From Nostoc linckia FACHB-104 (GTDB lineage: Bacteria > Cyanobacteriota > Cyanobacteriia > Cyanobacteriales > Nostocaceae): a stretch of DNA of 64,000 nt. The stretch lies in contig NZ_JACJQJ010000024.1 in the NCBI RefSeq assembly GCF_014696615.1, forward strand, positions 49,954 to 113,953, given 5' to 3'. The position numbers and the translations under genes are program-made. Below the pieces are notes generated by a model that saw only the letters and a program-made list of their open reading frames with translations, ran no database searches and was not told where the DNA came from. Below are positions 46,606 to 54,874 of the stretch, piece after piece (the first letter of the stretch is position 1; each line of letters starts with the position of its first letter).

Positions 46606-47805
46606 TCACACCCTCTCTTTCGCTGGGGTAGCGATACCGCGTTTGAGCAAATCGGCTTCCAGTCCGGTGATGAATTGCAAATCTTCTGGGGGTAGAGACT
46701 GGCTAAAAGACGGATTCTTTTCTAAAAAGGCGAATGCTTGGCGAAATTGATAGGGAGTTGTGTTGATGGGGGAGTCAAAATGACAACTGATAATTTGATG
46801 AAAATCCCAACTAGCAACTTTGTCTGCCCAGTCGAGTACTTGTTTTGGCCCTTGGGGAAGAATTAGAGTTTGCAGAATTGGGGCGACAAATGGCCGTCCG
46901 TGACCTCGCAGGGCTGCAAATGACTGTTGCCAATTTTCTCGCCAACGGAAAGGAAAGAATCCGAAATAAGCTTTTTTTGACTTTTCTGCTGCTTTAAAGG
47001 CATTGCGGAACATCTCCCCCATGCCTGCAACTTCTAGCGCGCCGGGACGGAAGTATATGGCAAATAATGAAATGCGTTGCCATCCTTTGCGGCGATTGGC
47101 TGGAGTATCCATTATCGCTTCTTGGCCATTGTCTCTAGCATGAAATAATAACGGATACGGATCGATTTGCGCGATCGCAGGTGGTTCTTCTGGTATAGAG
47201 AGTATGGTATCAGTCAGCAATAAAGTATGCGATCGCTTGTGAAATACCGCTACTTCGCCAAACGATCCCCGCCCTAAGTTAATGTCTAACACCGCATAGT
47301 CAAATTCATCAGCAAAGGGAACTTGGCTCTTGTCTTCGGGAATTTCTTGGGTGCGACTTTGGGGAAAACCCAGCCAACTCAAAGGTAAGTTTAAGGGAAA
47401 ACTCCATTGGTGTGGTGCTACAAAAACTTGCGCTTTAGGAAAGCGTCGAGCGAAGGGGCCGACAAAAACCTTGTGTTCTAAACCAGAACTTGTAGGCAGA
47501 ATAATGTATTTAACATCACCATACTTTGCTACTAAATCATTAATTAAACGGATACATTCAGTGGTGGGAGCAACGGGTGCATAAACCAATAAACCACCTG
47601 CTTCCAGCTTCACCACAGTCATCCGAATCGGCACAATAGTGTAGAGAATGCCGTGCAGTTGGTCGAATGTCCAAATAGTATCTTTCACTACTTCAGTGCA
47701 AACCGTCCGCCGTTTGCTGTAGGGATAAAGAGGTACAGCCAACCAAAACGGCCATGACCAATCACGCGGATGCATTTTTTCTGCTTGCGACCCCTGTGCA
47801 TTCAT
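46606..47805 (-). CDS. DUF4336 domain protein
   Basis: 399 residues from the ATG at 47805; a longer frame goes to 47847. Begins MNAQGSQAEKMHPRDWSWPF. Features: YPYSKRRTVCTEVVKDTIWTFDQLHGILY (in part), MTVVKLEAGGLLVYAPVAPTTE and LPTSSGLEHKVFVGPFARRFP. DUF4336 proteins are predicted metallo-beta-lactamase-fold proteins; the family in cyanobacteria and chloroplasts has no known substrate. The segment EHKVFVGPFARRFPKA is strongly conserved in the family. The GGGG upstream of the ATG supports the chosen start. Confidence 0.82.
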   Translation of the reverse strand: MNAQGSQAEKMHPRDWSWPFWLAVPLYPYSKRRTVCTEVVKDTIWTFDQLHGILYTIVPIRMTVVKLEAGGLLVYAPVAPTTECIRLINDLVAKYGDVKYIILPTSSGLEHKVFVGPFARRFPKAQVFVAPHQWSFPLNLPLSWLGFPQSRTQEIPEDKSQVPFADEFDYAVLDINLGRGSFGEVAVFHKRSHTLLLTDTILSIPEEPPAIAQIDPYPLLFHARDNGQEAIMDTPANRRKGWQRISLFAIYFRPGALEVAGMGEMFRNAFKAAEKSKKAYFGFFPFRWRENWQQSFAALRGHGRPFVAPILQTLILPQGPKQVLDWADKVASWDFHQIISCHFDSPINTTPYQFRQAFAFLEKNPSFSQSLPPEDLQFITGLEADLLKRGIATPAKERV

Positions 47806-47874
47806 AGTTCGTTTACCCCTTTCATGCTCCTTACCAATTTTTAGCATTAGAAGGAGCTAGCGGAACGAGGAAAT

Positions 47875-48217
47875 TGGGAATGGGGAATGGGGAATGGGGA
47901 ATGGGTAATGGGGAATGGGGAATGGGTAATGGGGAATGGGTAATGGGTAATGGGGAATGGGTAATGGGTAATGGGGAATGGGTAATGGGTAATGGGTAAT
48001 GGGTAATGGGTAATGGGTAATGGGGAATGGGGAATGGGTAATGGGGAATGGGGAATGGGGAATGGGTAATGGGGAATGGGTAATGGGGAATGGGGAATGG
48101 GGAATGGGGAATGGGTAATGGGGAATGGGTAATGGGGAATGGGTAATGGGGAATGGGGAATGGGTAATGGGGAATGGGGAATGGGTAATGGGGAATGGGT
48201 AATGGGTAATGGGGAAT
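47875..48217. repeat. Large heptamer array TGGGGAA / TGGGTAA, about 48 units
   Basis: The array reads as a two-letter string of 7-bp units, TGGGGAA (G) and TGGGTAA (T). In order the units are approximately GGGTGGTGTTGTTGTTTTTTGGTGGGTGTGTGGGGT and so on, without fixed period above 7. Long open frames on the minus strand (PHYPFPI-type repeats) are only its consequence: three units equal seven codons in every frame. STRR repeats of this kind are known in filamentous cyanobacteria. Confidence 0.95.
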
Positions 48218-48281
48218 AATATTTCTCCTCTGCTCCCTCATCTTCCTTATCCCCCTCATCTCCCTCATCTTCCTCATCTCC

Positions 48282-48324
48282 CTCTGCTACACAGCGATAG
48301 AATATTTTTTTATTTAGAAGTCCT
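48282..48324. repeat. Dispersed repeat copy overlapping the end of the DUF1772 gene
   Basis: ACACAGCG...GAATATTTTTTTAT.TAGAAGTCC matches 43619-43686. Its right end runs into the coding region and supplies the last codons and the TAA stop of the DUF1772 gene (48310). Confidence 0.65.
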
Positions 48325-48795
48325 TTGAGGAACATCAATTAATACAGAAATCAGTAATGCACTGAAGCCAGCTAAACTGCAAATAAAGTTTGTGGCGTGG
48401 GCGTATTCCCATTGATTTCTTAGCTTTTGCCAATTGTTTGGTAGTGAGGTTGCGTTAGCCTGTTCAATTACAACATTCACAGGCTCAATTCGGAGAAAAT
48501 AAATTAGGGGAAAGGCGATCACTAAACAAAGCGTACCTGCCAATGTCCACCAAAAAGCAACGCGGTGTTTTCGTACCAGAATAGTGAGGGCGATCGCACA
48601 CAGCACTGCACCCACTGTAATGAAGGCCCCTGGCCCTGGCGCGCCAAAATAACGGTAAAGGCTATTTTGAATCGTCACATATAGCGCTCCATCGTATTGC
48701 ATTTTGGGAGGCAGTTCTAAAGCATGGGCAAATTCTAAACCCATAAATAGCGCGACGATCATGAGTGTCATTAAACGCCAAATTTTGAGAAACAT
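48310..48795 (-). CDS. DUF1772 family membrane protein
   Basis: 161 residues, ATG preceded by AGAGG. Four membrane segments at about 4-22, 57-75, 83-102 and 135-153. The family signature W(E)xxHAxNFxCSL at about 128-142 (NQWEYAHATNFICSLAG) is clear. Related proteins are called anthrone-oxygenase-like; the reaction here is unknown. It begins 2 bp after the stop of the methyltransferase, so it is co-transcribed with it. The final codons (RTSK, stop) come from a dispersed repeat. Confidence 0.8.
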   Translation of the reverse strand: MFLKIWRLMTLMIVALFMGLEFAHALELPPKMQYDGALYVTIQNSLYRYFGAPGPGAFITVGAVLCAIALTILVRKHRVAFWWTLAGTLCLVIAFPLIYFLRIEPVNVVIEQANATSLPNNWQKLRNQWEYAHATNFICSLAGFSALLISVLIDVPQRTSK

Positions 48796-48797
48796 TG

Positions 48798-49481
48798 TTA
48801 CCTCTTAAAGCCAATACAAGCAATGCTGGTGAAGCGAGCCAGCCCAAGGGGAAAAGGTACAAATTGCAGCTGAGTTAGCCCGACTTTATGTATAAGTGTT
48901 GACAGTTCTTCCTGCTTGAAACATCGATTTCCCCAATGCGACTGAATCAACCAACCTAATAGTCCAGACTGAGTCACAACCAAAATCAATGGTGCGCTGG
49001 GACGCAGGACTCTGACTATTTCTCGTAATCCTTGTTCTGGATTTGGTAAGTGTTCAAACGTGTGGGCACAAATAACAGCATCAAAACTATGATCTGCAAA
49101 TGGCAGAGCATTTAAATCACTCTGACAAATTCGATGATTAACATTTGCCTGAGAGAGTTTTTGATGTGCTTTGTTCAACATCTCGGATGAAATATCTACT
49201 CCAATGATATGGGCTTTGGGGTTAATGATTTGAACGAATGCCAGACTGAAGGCTGCTGTGCCAATACCGCAATCACAAATGCTTAATTTATCTTGACTGT
49301 GAGGCAGGATATTAGAGTTTTTGAGCGATCGCCATAATTCTCTATAAGCATGACTGTAACCCAAAAGCTGAAGATGTTGATGCCACCAAGAAGCCGCCTG
49401 ATTATAGGTTTGAGATAGTTGTTCTTTGCTGGGATAAACTCTTTGAACTGAGATTTGCCACCATCCAATCGTCCATTCCAT
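48798..49481 (-). CDS. Class I SAM-dependent methyltransferase
   Basis: 227 residues. The ATG at 49481 has a near-perfect AAGGAGG seven bases upstream, which decides the start; the longer GTG frame (49547) contains this site. The SAM-binding motif I is CDCGIGTAAFSLAF, motif II HIIGVDISSEML, and the post-motif segment PFADHSFDAVICAHTFEHL is typical (SFDAV, HTFEHLP). Substrate unknown. The following gene is a DUF1772 protein; the upstream DUF3703 gene is separated by a MITE-like element and may be a separate unit. Confidence 0.88.
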   Translation of the reverse strand: MEWTIGWWQISVQRVYPSKEQLSQTYNQAASWWHQHLQLLGYSHAYRELWRSLKNSNILPHSQDKLSICDCGIGTAAFSLAFVQIINPKAHIIGVDISSEMLNKAHQKLSQANVNHRICQSDLNALPFADHSFDAVICAHTFEHLPNPEQGLREIVRVLRPSAPLILVVTQSGLLGWLIQSHWGNRCFKQEELSTLIHKVGLTQLQFVPFPLGLARFTSIACIGFKR

Positions 49482-49580
49482 TGTGAAACCTCCTTGATGC
49501 ATGACTGTTCTTTCACAGTCGCTTGGAAGTTCAAATTCAACCCTCACCGAATGGATAGTTGAAAGGATAGTTTTTCGTTA

Positions 49581-49718
49581 AGGATAAAGCTGCGTGTCAT
49601 ATTTTTTGCGTGGGGGCTGTCAAAAGTCAACAGTCCAAAAACCTTGCTTGATTTTTGACTTTTGACCCTTGACCTTTGACTCTTATACCAGAAGATAGGT
49701 ATGCCAGTTGCGTAAGTC
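49581..49718. mobile_element. MITE-like element, copy 2 (reverse orientation)
   Basis: Its reverse complement starts GACTTACGCAACTGGCA, as copy 1 at 41587 does, and continues CTGGTATAAGAGTCAA, then ...GGACTGTTGAC..., with AAAATATGACAC near the other end. The other inverted end has decayed (GCAGCTTTATCC). The interior contains heptamers of TGACCCT/TGACTTT type. It separates the methyltransferase from the DUF3703 gene. Confidence 0.6.
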
Positions 49719-49735
49719 TTATTTGTAATTTGTAA

Positions 49736-50080
49736 TTACTGATTCAGGATTTGTTGAATATCTTCTGGGATAGACATTTTTTCTGACTCATTGACATTGG
49801 CTTTACCACCTCTGAGGTATCTATTTTTGCCATATAAAAGTGTTAAAGGAAATGCCGAAAGTGTTGATATTAATTGTCCAATAATTTCCTGAAAGTCTCT
49901 CTGTCTCCAGGCAAGTTTCAGCATATTCCAATGGGCAATCGTATGAGCGATCGCATCAGTTTGTCCGAGAATGTGAGCGCGTTGTAGGGCTATCCATGCG
50001 GTCTCAAAGTCTTGGTCTACAATGGCTATTTTTGCTCTGCTAAGTTCTACTTGGAAATGTTCAGATACAATTGCTTTCAT
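49736..50080 (-). CDS. DUF3703 family protein
   Basis: 114 residues. Family features: AWIALQRAHILGQTDAIAHTIAHWNMLKLAWRQRD (about 29-63, in part) and EIIGQLI, then GGKANVNESEKMSIPEDIQQIL. DUF3703 is a small helical family with no known function, often next to heavy-metal or quinone-related genes. The ribosome-binding site AGGAGAG is at 50090-50096. Independent promoter likely. Confidence 0.85.
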   Translation of the reverse strand: MKAIVSEHFQVELSRAKIAIVDQDFETAWIALQRAHILGQTDAIAHTIAHWNMLKLAWRQRDFQEIIGQLISTLSAFPLTLLYGKNRYLRGGKANVNESEKMSIPEDIQQILNQ

Positions 50081-50231
50081 CTGACTCTCCTCCTGCTAAG
50101 CTAAAACACATCTAAATTACATAACTACCTGTGAAGGTATCCTTCGTCATTTGTATTTACAAAGGACAAATGACTAATGACAAGTGACAGTCTCAAACAG
50201 AGAATGTGCAACTTGAATGCACACCAGTTTA

Positions 50232-50846
50232 TTAGCTTGTCAGTTTTTCTAAGGTGGAATAATAAGAAGCATCACCTGTCTTAAAAAGTCCATACCAGGC
50301 TTCGAGAATTGGCTCATCGTAAAGCTCAAGCTTTTTAAAGATGTGATAAGCAAACTCCAACGGGGCGGTTGAGTTGGCAGTAATCACATTACCAGCCGTC
50401 ACCACTGGTTGATTTTGATAAAAGGCTGCTCCCTGATAGTTCGTTGCTTGTAAATACTCTGCGGCGTTGCTGGTGTGTGGTTTATCATCCAAAATGCCAG
50501 CACGTGCTAACCCTGCAGTTGCGCCACAAATCGCCGCAATCGGGATACCTGCTGCCAAAAACTCTTTCGCTGGCCCCAGTATTTCGGTATTCTCGCCTAC
50601 ATCCCATGCCTCACCTCCTGGCAGAATCAGCATGGCGCTTGAGTTCAATTCATCGAGAGTGATATCGGGGAGAATTGTCACACCTCCAATCGTTGTAACA
50701 GGTTCAGCATTTACGCCAACGGTTTGAATGCGATAGCGTCCAGGATGTTTTTGAGATGACGGGTTGTTGATTCCTGCAACGGCAAAACCAGTTTCCCAAT
50801 CAGCAAGGGTATTAAAAACGAACAGATGAACGATTTGCTTATCCAT
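50232..50846 (-). CDS. DJ-1/PfpI family protein (glutamine amidotransferase-like fold)
   Basis: 204 residues from the ATG at 50846; a longer TTG frame (50867) is less likely. It contains the nucleophile elbow AAICGATAGLARAG (Cys at about residue 107) and ILPGGEAWD upstream, as in DJ-1/PfpI proteins. Members act as peptidase-, chaperone- or isonitrile-hydratase-like enzymes, so the reaction is not fixed. It stands alone and a dispersed repeat lies upstream. Confidence 0.88.
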   Translation of the reverse strand: MDKQIVHLFVFNTLADWETGFAVAGINNPSSQKHPGRYRIQTVGVNAEPVTTIGGVTILPDITLDELNSSAMLILPGGEAWDVGENTEILGPAKEFLAAGIPIAAICGATAGLARAGILDDKPHTSNAAEYLQATNYQGAAFYQNQPVVTAGNVITANSTAPLEFAYHIFKKLELYDEPILEAWYGLFKTGDASYYSTLEKLTS

Positions 50847-50953
50847 AAACTGCAAAGGTCGAATCAAGTTATGTTATTCGCCAACTTCCCCAGATCCCTC
50901 AGCTTAACAAGCGTGTTGTAATTATTTCACTAGCCAAAAGGATAGGTCTTAAG

Positions 50954-51104
50954 GCGATACGCTTGGGTTAAGCTCATTAGCGATTGATTTGTCACTGATT
51001 AAAAAAGCCAACTCAATTGGGGGATTCTCCCCCAAACCCCCGATTGGGTGACGGTTGCGTCCCCCAAACCCCCTCCAAAATTATTGTTCTGTTTTTTTGT
51101 AGAG
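50954..51104. repeat. Dispersed repeat of about 150 bp, copy 1
   Basis: Matches 63848-64000 over about 150 bp with few differences (one 1-bp indel seen near 50999). Contains a C-rich tract (TTCTCCCCCAAACCCCCGATT) and the frame seen elsewhere as a short hypothetical protein (SPNRGFGGESPN). No transposase. It is in the gap upstream of the DJ-1 gene. Confidence 0.85.
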
Positions 51105-51157
51105 TAACTAGTTTTTTGGTTTTGTTATCAATTAATTTTCTTAACTGAACTGTATTT

Positions 51158-51195
51158 GGTCTTAAGGACTTCCAACTAAATAAATATTCCATCAC
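51158..51195. repeat. Third copy (inverted) of the GGAAGTCC repeat
   Basis: The reverse complement reads GATGGAATATTTATTTAG then TTGGAAGTCC, matching 43659-43685. The left part of the repeat is absent. Confidence 0.55.
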
Positions 51196-51264
51196 TAAGT
51201 CAAGCTGGGGTATTGGGGAGATGAGGTGAGAAAATCTCCATTACCAATTACCCAGCCTGAGTTA

Positions 51265-53967
51265 TTAAGATAAAACCCCCAATTCTCTAGCTTTTGCTAC
51301 TGCTTGAGTGCGATTGTTCGCTTCCAGCTTGCCGTAAATATTGCGAGCGTGCCATTTTACAGCTGCGAGGCTAACAAATAATTGATCGGCGATCGCCTGA
51401 TTTGACATCCCAGTTGCGAGATAATGTAAAACTTCCAATTCCCGCTCAGTTAATGGCTCAATCAACGCTGGAACCGCAGCTGATTTTTTCGACTCAACGG
51501 AACCAAATGCAGCTAGCAAACTATTCACTTCCTGAAAATGAATGTTTTGAGAAACAGCCGCTTGCAATAACTCTCTCATTGGGTTTCCTTCATCCAAAAA
51601 CAAACGTATGTAATTGCCTTGGCGAAGAATATTCAGGGCTTGTTGCAAGGAATTGAGAGATTGTGCTTTATCTCCTTGCGCCTGGAAAACTAACGCCTGT
51701 AATAGCAACGTTTCCATAACGCGGATAGTTCTTCCGCCTGTTTGAGCAAATTTATATAATCGCTTGAGCAATCGCAAGGCATCTTGTAGATGAGATGGCG
51801 ATGAATTCTGTTTACCGTAAGCTAGTAGCACTCTGGCATAAGTTAAATAATCGAGTTCCGAACATCGCGGACATTGTTCAGTTGGGCTATAGTAAAGCTC
51901 ACCTTCTACACTCAAATTACTTTTCTCAGCCCAAGCGATCGCACTATCTAAATTTCCTTCTGCCAAGTATAATCTCGCTTTACAGGCTGCAACTGACAGC
52001 ATGGTAGGCCAAAGCCAGGGTTGACAGCGTTCGGCTGCATGAATTGTTGCCCATGCTGCTTGAAATTCTCCCTGAGATAGGCGCACTCGTGCCAATGTAA
52101 TGTAGCCCATCATCAATCCCGGCTGCTGATTCTGAATTGCGCGCTCAATGCTTTGGGTGAGATGTTGTGCGGCTACTTCTAATTGGTTTTGTTCTCTTAA
52201 TAAATCGGCTAATGCTACCTCTACCAATACTCCCGCATAGGTGGCTAACCAACGCCGTTCTGTTGCTAGTTCCAAGCCTTGCTGACACAGGGAAGTTGCT
52301 GAATCTAGTTGTCCCCGCAAGGCGAGAAACTGTGCTTGTAAATAAAGCCCTGCGATCGCCGGATCTGCTGTACCTCTTACTTTGCCGATGGCGCTAATTT
52401 CTGGGAGTAATTGCTTTGCAGAGTCATAACGATCAGCCACAAAATACGTCACACCGAGATTCAGCAAGATGAGCGATCGCAACCAGGAATTGTCTGACGG
52501 CAATAATTGCAAGGCTTTTTCCATATATGCGACTGATTCTGCCGTGTTTCCTTGCTGACGGGCTTGCATTCCTTTGAGTGCGACAACTAAACCCCAAAGG
52601 CGATCGCTATTTTCTGTGGTATCAATACCTTGATTGAGCAATCGTTCCAGGGTTTGAATAACTGCGATCGCATCTGCAAATTGAGAAGAGGTAAATGCTG
52701 CCCAGGCTTGAGCTACAAGTAACCAAGGACGGCTATCAGTCAGTTCATTAGGCAATTTTTGCAGAGCATTTCTCAGGAAGACTGCATCAACCCGTGGGTT
52801 TTCTTTGGTTTGAATTTCCTGCTCAATTAAAGTTGCTGCATATTCAAAGCCCTTTGCTGAGATAGCTTGTTGAATGGCATCAGCAATATATCCCTGCTGT
52901 TCGTACCATTGGGCAGCACGATGATGATATTTCCCGCCACAATCTGGTTCGATGCGGTGTAAAATGTGACGCAGTGATTCTGCAAATAGATGGTGATAGC
53001 GGTACCAAGTGCGATTACCATCCAGGGCAATTACAAATAAATTTTGACGCTCTAATTCCTCTAAAGTCTCAGATCCATTTACCGCATCTTCCCTTAAAAT
53101 GGCTTCACAGAGCGAACCACACATCTGCTCTAAAATAGAGGTTCGCAAGAGAAACAATTGCAGAGGCGGCGATTGTCTTTGTAAAACTTCTTCGACTAGA
53201 TAATCTAGGATATAGCGTTTATCTCCTCCAAAAGATTTAATAAACACATCTGTATTGGTATTATCACGCAATGAGAGCATAGCTAGCTGCAACCCAGCAA
53301 TCCAGCCTTCAGTTTGTGTTTGCAAGGTTGCTATTTGTGACTCTGTTAATGGCACTGGCATAAACTGATGCAAAAATGTTGCAGCTTCTGCATCAGTGAA
53401 GCGTAAATCCTCTGCCCGTAATTCTATTAACTGACTGCGGACGCGCCATCTAGCTAAAGGTAGCGGTGGATCAACCCGAGTGGCGATCGCCAAATGAATC
53501 TGTGTTGGTAAATGTTCCAGAAAAAAAGTTACTGTCTGATGAATTGCAGCATTGCTAATCAGATGATAATCATCTAAAACGAGAATTAATTCAGTTTTTA
53601 GTTCTGCTAATTCATTGATTAAAGGTGTTAATAAAGCTTCAAATGTCACAGGTTCGCTGGCTTGCAACATCGCCAGTGTAGCCTCGCCAATTTCGGGAAT
53701 ATTCTGCTGTAAAGCAGCGACAATATATTTCCAAAAGCGGCTGGGATCGTTATCCTGCTCATCTAAAGAAAGCCAACTTACAGGAACTTGAGTTTGATGC
53801 GCCCATTCACTCAACACAGTTGACTTACCAAAGCCAGCAGCCGCCGAAATGAGAATCAGTCTGCTAGTTAACCCCTGATTTAATTTATCCCACAGGCGAT
53901 CGCGCTGCACCAAAGGCGATCGCAGTGAGGGAATATGCAACTTAGTCACTAATAGGGGACTAGCCAT
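51265..53967 (-). CDS. LuxR family regulator of the MalT/LAL type
   Basis: 900 residues. The N-terminal AAA-like NTPase (about 1-300) carries a P-loop AAAGFGKSTVLSEWA (about 40-55) and a Walker B LILVLDDYHLI (about 126-136). The middle (about 350-780) is a TPR-like repeat domain. The C-terminal HTH (LTERELEVLHYLATGMSNQAIADQLF, in part, about 836-895) is a LuxR/GerE DNA-binding domain. LAL regulators sense an inducer through the ATPase and TPR regions. The target genes are unknown; the divergent DUF2808 gene begins 166 bp away and may share its control. Confidence 0.92.
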   Translation of the reverse strand: MASPLLVTKLHIPSLRSPLVQRDRLWDKLNQGLTSRLILISAAAGFGKSTVLSEWAHQTQVPVSWLSLDEQDNDPSRFWKYIVAALQQNIPEIGEATLAMLQASEPVTFEALLTPLINELAELKTELILVLDDYHLISNAAIHQTVTFFLEHLPTQIHLAIATRVDPPLPLARWRVRSQLIELRAEDLRFTDAEAATFLHQFMPVPLTESQIATLQTQTEGWIAGLQLAMLSLRDNTNTDVFIKSFGGDKRYILDYLVEEVLQRQSPPLQLFLLRTSILEQMCGSLCEAILREDAVNGSETLEELERQNLFVIALDGNRTWYRYHHLFAESLRHILHRIEPDCGGKYHHRAAQWYEQQGYIADAIQQAISAKGFEYAATLIEQEIQTKENPRVDAVFLRNALQKLPNELTDSRPWLLVAQAWAAFTSSQFADAIAVIQTLERLLNQGIDTTENSDRLWGLVVALKGMQARQQGNTAESVAYMEKALQLLPSDNSWLRSLILLNLGVTYFVADRYDSAKQLLPEISAIGKVRGTADPAIAGLYLQAQFLALRGQLDSATSLCQQGLELATERRWLATYAGVLVEVALADLLREQNQLEVAAQHLTQSIERAIQNQQPGLMMGYITLARVRLSQGEFQAAWATIHAAERCQPWLWPTMLSVAACKARLYLAEGNLDSAIAWAEKSNLSVEGELYYSPTEQCPRCSELDYLTYARVLLAYGKQNSSPSHLQDALRLLKRLYKFAQTGGRTIRVMETLLLQALVFQAQGDKAQSLNSLQQALNILRQGNYIRLFLDEGNPMRELLQAAVSQNIHFQEVNSLLAAFGSVESKKSAAVPALIEPLTERELEVLHYLATGMSNQAIADQLFVSLAAVKWHARNIYGKLEANNRTQAVAKARELGVLS

Positions 53968-54132
53968 ATCAAATAGATTTCTGCGAACCTTTCTTTAGCT
54001 TAGACAAAAATTCCTAAATTACGGATTACCCATAGGATGAGTACAGCACAAGGGAAATAAAGCTACCATTCAAGATAGACGACAAGCCTTTGAGTTTCCC
54101 CAGCAGTAGTAGTTAGTTATCTAGGTAGAGCA

Positions 54133-54690
54133 ATGCGCGTTGCAGTGATATTGAGTATGGCGATCGCAATGGTAGCTGGTATTCAAGGATATACCTCAAA
54201 GCCCAGTCCAGCAGTTCAGTTGCAAGATGGTACGGTGTATTTTGTCCAACCACCCCGCTTAGTGGAAGCAGTGACTACTTATAAAGAAGTGTATGTGTGG
54301 GGTGCAACATATTACTTTACTCTCAACCTGCCAGAGAATGCTGGAGAACCGCTGCAACGAGTCACAATTAACCAGCGAGAGGGAGTAGACTACGTTCGCT
54401 TTAACCTTAAAGATACATCTGCCTTTGAAGGAACACGCTCCCATGAAGGGCAGAAGTTAGGATTAAAAGATGCAACGAGCGAACGTAAAACTCAAACAAC
54501 AACTCTAGTATTTGATCCCCCAGTCCCCCCAGGTAGAAATATCACAATTGCGCTCAAACCCCGCCAAAACCCCTCAGTTTCAGGCGTTTATTTATTTGGC
54601 GTAACAGCCTTTCCCCCTGGCGAAAAATCCCACGGACAATTTCTCGGTTTTGGACGATTAACCTTCTACAGCAACAGATTCGGCTGGTGA
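54133..54690 (+). CDS. DUF2808 family exported protein
   Basis: 185 residues. N-terminal signal peptide (about 1-20, MRVAVILSMAIAMVAG). The DUF2808 pattern is clear: DGTVYFVQPPRLVEAVTTY, then YYFTLNLPENAGEPLQRV, TTTLVFDPPVPPG and VSGVYLFGVTAFPPGE. Cyanobacterial family of unknown function, probably periplasmic or cell-surface. The LAL regulator is divergent upstream; a heptamer repeat region follows the stop. Confidence 0.88.
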   Translation: MRVAVILSMAIAMVAGIQGYTSKPSPAVQLQDGTVYFVQPPRLVEAVTTYKEVYVWGATYYFTLNLPENAGEPLQRVTINQREGVDYVRFNLKDTSAFEGTRSHEGQKLGLKDATSERKTQTTTLVFDPPVPPGRNITIALKPRQNPSVSGVYLFGVTAFPPGEKSHGQFLGFGRLTFYSNRFGW

Positions 54691-54712
54691 GTAGGCGTGA
54701 GGAAGAGAGCAG

Positions 54713-54870
54713 GGGGAGCAGGGAGCAGGGAGCAGGGAGCAGGGAGCAGGGGGAGATAAGGAAGAAGTAAATATTTCCCTTGACCCTTGACCCTTGACCT
54801 TGACCCTTGACCCTTAACCCTTGACCCTTAACCCTTAACCCTTGACCCTTGACCCTTGACCTTTTGACCC
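54713..54870. repeat. Heptamer repeats GCAGGGA and CCCTTGA
   Basis: 54713-54752 is (GCAGGGA) repeated about five times with a GGGGA variant; 54777-54870 is (CCCTTGA)/(CCCTTAA) about thirteen times with two short units. Period 7 in both. They lie between the convergent DUF2808 and adenylate cyclase genes. Confidence 0.9.
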
Positions 54871-54874
54871 TCCC

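Noticed and set aside
47875..48217. CRISPR array
   Set aside because: Units are 7 bp with no spacers of unique sequence; it is a tandem repeat.
47831..48338. Two long minus-strand frames encoding PHYPFPI-type repeats
   Set aside because: They are entirely the translation of the heptamer array: 3 units equal 21 bases, so every frame is open. No independent start or homology.
51013..51195. 60-codon minus-strand frame ending SPNRGFGGESPN
   Set aside because: It lies within a dispersed repeat present elsewhere in the window and has no gene context; it is a repeat-derived frame.
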